Part shown: in pieces, positions 57,642 through 64,000 of the stretch
Position numbering within the stretch: the first letter of the stretch is position 1
Layout of the letters: the number at the start of each line of letters is the position of its first letter
Source: AR12 sp036265915
GTDB taxonomy: Bacteria > Methylomirabilota > Methylomirabilia > Rokubacteriales > CSP1-6
Assembly: GCA_036265915.1 (NCBI GenBank)
Contig: DATAOC010000046.1
Location: 12,452-76,451 of the forward strand
Length of the DNA stretch: 64,000 nucleotides
Direction: 5' to 3'
The notes under the pieces: model-generated
Database searches by the model: none
What the model saw: the letters and a program-made list of their open reading frames with translations, nothing else
What the model was told of the DNA's origin: nothing
Made by a program: the position numbers and the translations under genes

Positions 57642-60277
57642 CCGACCCAGGCCAGGCTCGCGACGAGCTTTTCGCGAAGCGCTTCTTGCTGCGCGACCTT
57701 CTCGCGCTCCTTGTCGACGATCTCGGCAGGCGCGCGCTCGGCGAACTCCGGCCGGGCCAGCTTGGCGCGGCCGAACGCGATGGCGTCCTCCGCGCGCTTG
57801 ATCTCCTTCTCGAGCCGCTGGCGCTCCGCGGTGAGATCGACGATGCCCTCGAGCGCGACGTAGACTTCCAGCCCACCGACGACACCGAGCGCGGAGTTCC
57901 GCGGCCGTGTGGCCGCTTGGTCGACGCTCACCGTGGCGCGCGCCAGGCTCTGGATGAGGGCGGCGTGATCCTGCACGAGCGCGGCCGACGCCGCGTCCGG
58001 CGGCTTCACGGCCGCCGCCAGCGTCACCCCCGGCGCCACGCGCATCTCGCCCCGGATGTTGCGGATGGCGGTGACGACACCCATCACGACGCCCATCTGC
58101 GTCTCCGCGGTGGCGTCGACACGGGCGCGCACCAGCTTGGGGTATGGCGCGATCATGATCGACTCGCCGTCGTGTGGCAGTCGCTGCCAGATCTCCTCGG
58201 TGATGAAGGGCATGAAGGGGTGCAGCAGGCGCAGCGTGCACTCGAGCGTCGTCACCAGCGCGTGCTGCGTGGCGAGCCGCCGCGCGGGCTCGTCGCGCCG
58301 GTAGAGGTCCAGCTTGGCGATCTCCAGATACCAGTCGCAGAACTCGCCCCAGAGGAACTGGTAGATCGCGGCCGCCGCGTCGTTGAAGCGGTACGCGGTC
58401 AGATGGCGCCGCACGACAGCCGTGGTCGCCTGCAGCCGGCTCGTGATCCAGCGCGCCGCCAGATCGGGCGTGGCCTTCCGCGCGGCGCCGGCGTCGTAGC
58501 CGTCGAGATTCGACAGCACGAGGCGCGCGGCGTTCCACAGCTTGTTGGCGAAGTTCCGGTAGCCCTCCACGCGCTCGTCGCTCAGGCGGATGTCGCGCCC
58601 CTGGGCGGCCAGGGCCACCAGCGTGAACCGGAAGGCGTCGGTTCCGTACTTCGTCATCAGCTCCAGCGGGTCGACCACGTTGCCCTTCGACTTCGACATC
58701 TTCTGGCCCTCGGCGTCGCGCACGAGGGCGTGGATGTACACGTCGCGGAACGGGACGGCCTTCATGACGTAGAGGCCGAACATCGCCATCCGCGCCACCC
58801 AGAAGAAGATGATGTCGAAGCTCGTGACGAGCAGCGACGTCGGGTAGAACGTGTGCAGCTCGGGCGTGTCGTCGGGCCAGCCCAGCGTCGAGAATGGCCA
58901 GAGCCCGGAGGAGAACCACGTGTCCAGCACGTCGGGATCGCGCCGGACCGGTCCGCCGCAGTCGGGACAGCTCGTGAGGTCCGTGCGCGAGACGTGGATC
59001 GAGCCGTCTCGCTCGCAGTACCACGCGGGGATCTGGTGTCCCCACCAGAGCTGCCGCGAGATCGGCCACGGCCGAATGTTCTCCATCCAGTGGTAGTACG
59101 TCTTCGTCCAGCCGCGCGGGATGATCTTGATCTTCCCGCTGCGGACGGCCTTGATGGCCTCCTGCGCGAGCGGCTTGACGTTCACGTACCATTGCTTGGA
59201 GACGAGCGGCTCCACGACCGTCTTGCAGCGGTAGCACAGGCCGACGGCATGCCGGTAGGGCTCGATGTGATCGATGAGGCCGAGCGCCTGCATGTCTTCC
59301 ACGATCTTCTTGCGGGCCTCGAAGCGGTCCATGCCGGCGTACTTGCCGGCCGCTTCCGTCATCCGGCCGTCGAAGCCGATCACCGTCCGGACCGGAAGGT
59401 TGTGGCGCCGGCCGATCTCGAAGTCGGTGGGGTCGTGGCCCGGCGTGACCTTGATGACGCCGGTGCCGAACTTCGGGTCCACCGCCTCGTCGGCGACGAC
59501 GCGGACGCTGACGGTTCCGTCGACCGACGGGATGTCGAGCGTCTTGCCGACGTATTTCTTGTAGCGCTTGTCCTTCGGATGCACGGCGAGGCCGGTATCG
59601 CCGACCTTCGTCTCCGGACGCACGGTGCCGAGGGTCAGCGGCCCGTACTTGATGTACACGAACTCCGCGTCGCGCTCCTCGCGGTCGACCTCCAGGTCCG
59701 ACAGCACGGTGCCGCAGCGCGGACACCAGTTGACGATGTAGTCGTCACGATAGATCAGCTTCTCGTCCCACAGCCGCACGAAGACCTCGCGCACCGCTCG
59801 CGACAGGCCCTCGTCCATCGTGAAGCGCAGCCGCGACCAGTCGCACGAGGCGCCGAGACGCTTGAGCTGGCGGATGATGGTCCCACCGGACTCTTCCTTC
59901 CACTGCCACACGCGCTGGACGAAGGCCTCGCGGCCGAGGTCTTCCTTGCGCTTGCCCTCCGCCGCCAGCTGGCGCTCGACCACGACCTGGGTCGCGATGC
60001 CGGCATGATCCGTGCCCGGCTGCCACAGCGTGTTGAAGCCGTCCATCCGCTTCATGCGGACCATGACGTCCTGCAGCGTGTCGTTGAGGCCGTGGCCGAT
60101 GTGCAGCGAGCCGGTGACGTTCGGGGGCGGGATGACGATGCAGTACGGCTTCTTCGCCGACGTGGGGTCCGCCTTGAAGTAGCCGCGCTGCTCCCAGATG
60201 GGATACCACCGCTCCTCGACGGCGGCGGGCTCGTAACGGTCGGAGATCGGGGCCGGATCCTTCGGCTGCTCGCTCAT
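57638..60277 (-). CDS. valS: Valyl-tRNA synthetase
   Basis: The 879-aa class Ia synthetase has HIGH at 59-62 (preceded by PPPNVTGSL), an editing CP1 domain, KMSKS at 526-530, the anticodon-binding domain and a C-terminal coiled coil (LTAERQRLEKEIKRAEDAI). It charges tRNA-Val and edits Thr. The start ATG lies 11 nt after a good -10 TACAAT, so the leader is only a few nucleotides and lacks a Shine-Dalgarno. birA is coupled by a 4-bp overlap. Confidence 0.97.
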   Translation of the reverse strand: MSEQPKDPAPISDRYEPAAVEERWYPIWEQRGYFKADPTSAKKPYCIVIPPPNVTGSLHIGHGLNDTLQDVMVRMKRMDGFNTLWQPGTDHAGIATQVVVERQLAAEGKRKEDLGREAFVQRVWQWKEESGGTIIRQLKRLGASCDWSRLRFTMDEGLSRAVREVFVRLWDEKLIYRDDYIVNWCPRCGTVLSDLEVDREERDAEFVYIKYGPLTLGTVRPETKVGDTGLAVHPKDKRYKKYVGKTLDIPSVDGTVSVRVVADEAVDPKFGTGVIKVTPGHDPTDFEIGRRHNLPVRTVIGFDGRMTEAAGKYAGMDRFEARKKIVEDMQALGLIDHIEPYRHAVGLCYRCKTVVEPLVSKQWYVNVKPLAQEAIKAVRSGKIKIIPRGWTKTYYHWMENIRPWPISRQLWWGHQIPAWYCERDGSIHVSRTDLTSCPDCGGPVRRDPDVLDTWFSSGLWPFSTLGWPDDTPELHTFYPTSLLVTSFDIIFFWVARMAMFGLYVMKAVPFRDVYIHALVRDAEGQKMSKSKGNVVDPLELMTKYGTDAFRFTLVALAAQGRDIRLSDERVEGYRNFANKLWNAARLVLSNLDGYDAGAARKATPDLAARWITSRLQATTAVVRRHLTAYRFNDAAAAIYQFLWGEFCDWYLEIAKLDLYRRDEPARRLATQHALVTTLECTLRLLHPFMPFITEEIWQRLPHDGESIMIAPYPKLVRARVDATAETQMGVVMGVVTAIRNIRGEMRVAPGVTLAAAVKPPDAASAALVQDHAALIQSLARATVSVDQAATRPRNSALGVVGGLEVYVALEGIVDLTAERQRLEKEIKRAEDAIAFGRAKLARPEFAERAPAEIVDKEREKVAQQEALREKLVASLAWVG

Positions 60278-60282
60278 TCGGC

Positions 60283-60318
60283 CCCGCTATTGTAGCGGGA
60301 GCGGTGACGCTCGTTCAA
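60283..60318 (-). promoter_or_regulatory. valS: valS promoter
   Basis: On the minus strand TTGAAC (60318 to 60313), an 18-nt spacer and TACAAT (60294 to 60289) make a sigma70-like promoter. The -10 sits in the loop region of a CCCGCT/AGCGGG dyad (60283-60299). The predicted start is about 5 nt before the ATG. Confidence 0.55.
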
Positions 60319-60324
60319 TCGGTC

Positions 60325-61359
60325 TCACGGCGAGAGCGGTGAGGCCCCGGTGAGGCGCCAGCGAGCGCCGGCGCGCCGGAAGGTCAGCGTCCACGGCCGG
60401 CGATCGGGATCGCTGGCCGCGATCGACACCGCGTCGCGCGCGCCATCGGCCGCGTCGCAGACCGGCTCGGCCGACAGCAGCGGCAGCCGCGCGCGAAGCT
60501 CGCGATCCGGCACGAGCGTGGTCAGCGCGGGGTCGTCGTGCGCCGCCAGCGCGGCGAACGTCGCGGCCACGCTGACGTGGAAGTCGCGATGCCATGCGTT
60601 GTACTGGTGCCGGCTCACGCGCGTCACCGCCGCTGCACCCGGGACGACGCGGTACTGATCCTCCTGCTCGGTCTGGCCCTCGCAGCCCGGCGCCCAGCCG
60701 GGATAGCGCAGCTCGTAGCGAATCCGGATGTCGGGCGGCCGGATGGCATAGGCGCGGGCGTACAGGCCATCGGGAAAGAGCGCGGCCGTGCTCCACGCGA
60801 TGCGGACGCCGTCGTCCTGTGCGCGGACCAGCTCGACCCGAAGCTCGCGCGTGCCTCGGCCGGACGGCGACCCTTCCCAGGCCGCCAGGAACTGCTCGTT
60901 GCCGCTCACCGCATGGAGGCTCGGACGACCGTCTCGGTACATGGTCGCGAGCAGCGCCGTCTCGTCCCGCAGGCGTCCGTACACGCGCACGCTGTTGCCG
61001 GCGGCGCCATCGGTGAGCTTGAAGGCGCCGATGACGAGGCGCCCGAGCCCGAGCAGCCGGATCTGGGCGCCGCCCCACGCATCGCCGAAGGCGTCCAGGC
61101 GATCCTGCAGAAACGGCAGGGACGCGAACACGCCGCCCGCGCCGAGGCTCTCGACGATCTCCTCGTCGAGCAGCGCGTACATCTCCCGGTACGCTTCGGC
61201 CGGATTCTCGGGATCGGCGAGCTCGGCGAGGGCCAGGCGGCTGCGCGCGAGCTCGCGGAAGCGTTCCAGGCGATCGGGAGCGCCGCTGCGCGCGCCGGCG
61301 ACACACGCGCCGACGAAGACCAGCACGACGAGGGTGGCGGCCCGCGCCCGACGCGTCAC
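60325..61359 (-). CDS. Putative lipoprotein of unknown function
   Basis: The 344-aa protein (GTG 61359; a TTG at 61374 would add 5 residues) has a type II signal with lipobox FVGAC (Cys19). The body has an N-terminal helical part (RFRELARSRLALAEL, YREMYALLDEEIVESL) and a C-terminal beta-rich part with WTLTFRRAGARWRL. The last resembles the end strands of an NTF2/DUF4440-like domain. No family is assigned. Conserved Trp/Tyr/Cys are scattered. It is divergent from lptFG. Confidence 0.75.
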   Translation of the reverse strand: MTRRARAATLVVLVFVGACVAGARSGAPDRLERFRELARSRLALAELADPENPAEAYREMYALLDEEIVESLGAGGVFASLPFLQDRLDAFGDAWGGAQIRLLGLGRLVIGAFKLTDGAAGNSVRVYGRLRDETALLATMYRDGRPSLHAVSGNEQFLAAWEGSPSGRGTRELRVELVRAQDDGVRIAWSTAALFPDGLYARAYAIRPPDIRIRYELRYPGWAPGCEGQTEQEDQYRVVPGAAAVTRVSRHQYNAWHRDFHVSVAATFAALAAHDDPALTTLVPDRELRARLPLLSAEPVCDAADGARDAVSIAASDPDRRPWTLTFRRAGARWRLTGASPLSP

Positions 61360-61381
61360 CTGGCTATGGTACAACAGTCGA
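61360..61381. promoter_or_regulatory. Bidirectional leaderless promoter between the lipoprotein gene and lptFG
   Basis: On the minus strand TACCAT (61371 to 61366) is followed by 6 nt and GTG 61359. On the plus strand TACAAC (61370-61375) is followed by 6 nt and GTG 61382. The hexamers share the TA at 61370-61371, the same layout as at 12008-12031. The plus hexamer lacks the final T and is the weaker. Confidence 0.45.
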
Positions 61382-63748
61382 GTGAAGGCGCCAGCGGTGC
61401 CAGTCCTCGACCGCTACCTGATCAAGGAGCTGGTGTCCCCCTTCTTCCTCGGCGGCGCGCTGTTCACGTTCTTCCTCGTCCTCGACCGGATCTATCACCT
61501 CACCGATCTCGTGATCACCAAGGGCGTGCCGTTCTACCTGGTCATCCAGCTGCTCGTCTTCATGCTGCCGTCGTTCCTCGCGTTCACGCTGCCCATGGCC
61601 TTCCTCGTGGCCGTGCTGCTCGCGGGCGGCCGCCTGGCCGGCGACCTGGAGATCACGGCATTCAAGGCCGCCGGCGTGGGCCTGCTGCGCCTCTTCCGTC
61701 CGATCCTCGCCGCCGGCGTCGTGATCATGCTGTTCACCGCCGCCCTCACGCTCGTGGTCAACCCGCTGGCGAGCGAGGAGTTCCAGCGGCAGCTGTTCCG
61801 TATCTTCCAGGCGCGCGCCATCAGCGGCCTGCAGGAGCGCGTGTTCAACGGAACCTTCGGCGACGTCATCGTCTACGTCGAGGACGTCAGTGCCTCGCAG
61901 GTCGCGCTGCGCGGACTGCTCGTGTCCGACGAGCGTGACCCGAAGATCTCGCGCATCATCACGGCGCGCGAAGGGCGGCTGCTCAGCGACGAGGCGAATC
62001 GACGGCTCACCCTGCGGCTCATCAACGGCGCCGTGAACGAGGCCGACATCGTCCCCGCCGCGCCGCCCGCCGCGCCGGGCGGGGATCCCGCGCCCCCTGG
62101 CGGCGCCGCCGGTCCGCGCCGCTACCGCTACACGAACTTCAGCATCTACGACATGAGCCTGTCGGTGGACGCCTCGCTGAGGGCCGCCGCACGGCTGGAG
62201 AAACCCGAGAAGGACATGTCGCTGCCTGCGCTGCGTGCGCGCATTGCCGAGATGCAGGCGGACGCGACGAACCGGGCCCCGTTCGAGGTGGAGCTGCAGA
62301 AGCGCTTCGCGCTGCCGGTGGCGGCGCTCGTGTTCGCGCTCGTCGCCTTCCCGCTCGCCGTCCGCTCGCACCGCGGTGGCCGCTCGGTCGCGCTCATCGG
62401 CAGCCTGGTGATCCTGGTTTCCTACTATCTGGTCCTGACGACCCTCGAGGGCGCGGCGCTGCGGCTGCGGCTGTCCGCCGCCACCGCGATGTGGGCGCCC
62501 AACGTCCTGTTCGGCGTCATCGGCGCCGTGCTGCTCGCCCTGACCGTGCGCGAATGGCGGATGCCGCCGCTCGTCCGGTTCTGGCGCCTGCTCGATCGCG
62601 TGATCGCGCTCCTTCCGCGGCGGACCACGACGGCCGACGGACGCACGACCGGGGGCGGCCGCAACTCCACGCACATTCTCGACCGCTATCTCGTCCGCGA
62701 GTTCCTGGTCTTCGTCGGCATCGGACTCGCGGTGGCGGCGACGCTGTTCATCGTCATCGACCTTTTGCAGACGCTCGATCGATACCTGCGCGCCAAGCCG
62801 CCGCTGTCGTTCATCATCGAGCACTTCCTCTATCGCGTGCCGGCCGCGCTGCACGAGGGGCTGCCGGTCGTCATGCTGGTGGCGACCATCTTCCTGTTCC
62901 TCGCACTGAGTCGCTATCACGAGCTCACCGCGATGAAGGCGGCCGGGATCAGTCTCTACCGGGTGAGCGCGCCGATTCTGCTCATGGGGCTCAGCGTCGC
63001 CGTCAGCGCGGGCCTGTTCCAGGAGCTGTTCCTGCCGCGGCTGAACGAGCTGGGCGAGGAGGTCGACCGGGTCAAGATCCGCGGCCAGCTGCCGCGCCAC
63101 CTCCAGCTGCGGCAGCGACTGTGGGTGCGCAGCTCCGACACGCGGTTCTTCCGCGTCGAGCTGCTCAATCCGGCCACGAGCGATCTGTACGGCGTCACCG
63201 TGCTGGAGGTCGACAAGCAGTTTCGGCTGCAGAGCCGCCTGGACGCGCGCCGTGCGCACTGGACGCCGGACGGCTGGGAGCTGACGGACGGGGCCGTGCG
63301 CGAGGTCGTCGGCGGCGTCAACGTCGAGACGATTCCGTTCACGATGACGTCGCTCGTGCTGCAGGAGGACATCGACGAGTTCACACGAATCCAGAAGCCC
63401 ATCGCGTCGATGAGCTACTGGGAGCTGCGCGACTACGTCACCAAGCTCGAGTCCGCGGGCTTCCAGGTGAAGAAATACCTGGTCGAGCTCTACTCCAAGC
63501 TGTCCTTCCCGCTCGTGAACCTCGTCATGGTCCTCATCGCCATCCCGTTCGCGCTGCAGTCACCGCGAGGCGGCCGGCTGTTCGGCATCGGCCTCGCCAT
63601 CGCGATCATGGCCGGCTACCTCGTCGTCCACTACGTCGCCCTCGCCTTCGCGCGCGCCGACCTCCTGCCCCCGCTGCTCGCCGCGTGGACCGCCAACGTG
63701 ATCTTCTTCGGCATCGGCGCCTCGTTGTTCCTCCGCGCCAGGACTTGA
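61382..63748 (+). CDS. lptFG: LptF-LptG fusion: LPS export ABC transporter permease
   Basis: The single 788-aa frame holds two LptF/LptG-family permeases. Residues 1-405 (VLDRYLIKELVSPFFLGG, AFKAAGVGLLRL, a jellyroll, then three helices) resemble LptF. A Thr/Gly/Arg-rich linker spans about 405-430. Residues 431-788 (ILDRYLVREFLVFVGIG, AMKAAGISLYRV, jellyroll, helices) resemble LptG. Together they form the transmembrane part of the Lpt machine with LptB ATPase, extracting LPS from the inner membrane. In most bacteria these are two genes. The start is GTG, leaderless type. Confidence 0.92.
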   Translation: MKAPAVPVLDRYLIKELVSPFFLGGALFTFFLVLDRIYHLTDLVITKGVPFYLVIQLLVFMLPSFLAFTLPMAFLVAVLLAGGRLAGDLEITAFKAAGVGLLRLFRPILAAGVVIMLFTAALTLVVNPLASEEFQRQLFRIFQARAISGLQERVFNGTFGDVIVYVEDVSASQVALRGLLVSDERDPKISRIITAREGRLLSDEANRRLTLRLINGAVNEADIVPAAPPAAPGGDPAPPGGAAGPRRYRYTNFSIYDMSLSVDASLRAAARLEKPEKDMSLPALRARIAEMQADATNRAPFEVELQKRFALPVAALVFALVAFPLAVRSHRGGRSVALIGSLVILVSYYLVLTTLEGAALRLRLSAATAMWAPNVLFGVIGAVLLALTVREWRMPPLVRFWRLLDRVIALLPRRTTTADGRTTGGGRNSTHILDRYLVREFLVFVGIGLAVAATLFIVIDLLQTLDRYLRAKPPLSFIIEHFLYRVPAALHEGLPVVMLVATIFLFLALSRYHELTAMKAAGISLYRVSAPILLMGLSVAVSAGLFQELFLPRLNELGEEVDRVKIRGQLPRHLQLRQRLWVRSSDTRFFRVELLNPATSDLYGVTVLEVDKQFRLQSRLDARRAHWTPDGWELTDGAVREVVGGVNVETIPFTMTSLVLQEDIDEFTRIQKPIASMSYWELRDYVTKLESAGFQVKKYLVELYSKLSFPLVNLVMVLIAIPFALQSPRGGRLFGIGLAIAIMAGYLVVHYVALAFARADLLPPLLAAWTANVIFFGIGASLFLRART

Positions 63749-63760
63749 TTGAAGTTGGGG

Positions 63761-64000
63761 GCCCCGACATGGCCCCCAAACCCCCAATCGTTCGCGGCGC
63801 CCGGGGTGAACCCGGGCCCCGCTCTGTCACGCTTCGCGTTCGGGCGCCCCGACATGGCCCCCAAACCCCCAATCGTTCGCGGCGCCCGGGGTGAACCCGG
63901 GCCCCGCTCTGTCACGCTTCGCGTTCGGGCGCCCCGACATGGCCCCCAAACCCCCGATCGTTCGCGGCGCCCGGGGTGAACCCGGGCCCCGCTCTGTCAC
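63761..64000 (+). repeat. 85-bp tandem repeat, 2.8 copies to window end
   Basis: Copies start at 63761, 63846 and 63931; the third is cut by the window. Copies are identical except A63786/A63871 to G63956. Each unit contains the inverted repeat CCCGGG-5-CCCGGG; the first copy is also preceded by GGGG that lets GGGGGCC pair with GGCCCCC. Unit boundaries are arbitrary. It follows the lptFG stop by 12 bp and may end transcription. There is no coding signal, as the short frames inside simply repeat. Confidence 0.9.

Noticed and set aside
57686..60295. An 869-codon plus-strand frame opposite valS, and similar long frames opposite treZ, the FBP aldolase/phosphatase and accA
   Set aside because: These are shadow frames caused by strong GC3 bias. 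None carries recognisable domains, and each lies fully over a confidently identified gene.
63606..63979. Short open frames inside the tandem repeat and its flank
   Set aside because: They exist because the repeat is GC-rich and 85 bp shifts frame; the peptides merely repeat with no domain signal.
63761..64000. CRISPR array
   Set aside because: The units are directly adjacent 85-bp copies with no variable spacers, and no cas genes are nearby.

Overview
The window is a contiguous stretch of high-GC (about 70% by eye) bacterial chromosome. It is packed with protein genes, has no rRNA, tRNA, phage or insertion sequence that I can see, and no gene-free stretch longer than about 250 bp. An LPS exporter (LptF/LptG), lipoproteins and an MlaC-type protein indicate a diderm. 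Xanthine-dehydrogenase-type molybdoenzymes, NitT/TauT-type ABC importers with paired binding proteins, hydantoinase A/B, an archaeal-type FBP aldolase/phosphatase and a probable selenoprotein together suggest the Candidatus Rokubacteria / Methylomirabilota group. That placement is inferred from gene content, not from a marker-gene tree.

Layout. (1) 1-9.2 kb, plus strand: a tightly coupled operon with two molybdopterin-binding large subunits, two paralogous periplasmic binding proteins, an ABC permease and ATPase, an M20 deacylase and an alpha/beta hydrolase. It looks like an uptake-and-breakdown pathway for a nitrogen-containing organic compound. (2) 9.2-19.1 kb: a YXWxPGHW-repeat lipoprotein, an AI-2E family permease, a class III aminotransferase divergent from hydantoinase A/B, a zinc metallopeptidase, an SDR and a phospholipase D-like protein. 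(3) 19.1-28.6 kb: MaoC hydratase, a small Cys protein, an OsmC-like protein with an in-frame UGA, RNase H, fumarase, DJ-1/PfpI, a D-2-hydroxyacid dehydrogenase, a receiver-like protein, an MlaC-SPOR fusion, a chromate transporter, DUF423, 3-methyladenine glycosylase and a tautomerase. (4) 28.6-34.7 kb: topoisomerase IB, then a treZ/glycogen-debranching pair and a metallo-beta-lactamase-fold hydrolase. (5) 34.7-39.5 kb: an encapsulin nanocompartment with its encapsulated ferritin, a Rieske ferredoxin, small proteins, a bactofilin operon and two response regulators.

(6) 39.6-48.2 kb: a Paa-type diiron oxygenase with phenylacetate-CoA ligase, a GT4 glycosyltransferase, a bifunctional nuclease and miaB. 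FBP aldolase/phosphatase follows, divergent from a SorC/CggR-type regulator. (7) 48.2-60.3 kb, minus strand: a housekeeping block of valS, birA, coaX, guaB-like, guaA, dnaE (with a mini-intein) and accA. (8) 60.3-64 kb: a lipoprotein divergent from a single-gene LptF-LptG fusion, followed by an 85-bp tandem repeat that runs off the window.

The most notable signals are the recoded UGA in the OsmC gene with a SECIS-like hairpin, the encapsulin/EncFtn pair, the DnaE mini-intein and the LptF-LptG fusion. A recurring promoter design also stands out: a TAnnnT hexamer lies exactly 6-7 nt before a start codon that has no Shine-Dalgarno. This implies many leaderless mRNAs, including two back-to-back promoters that share one TA step.
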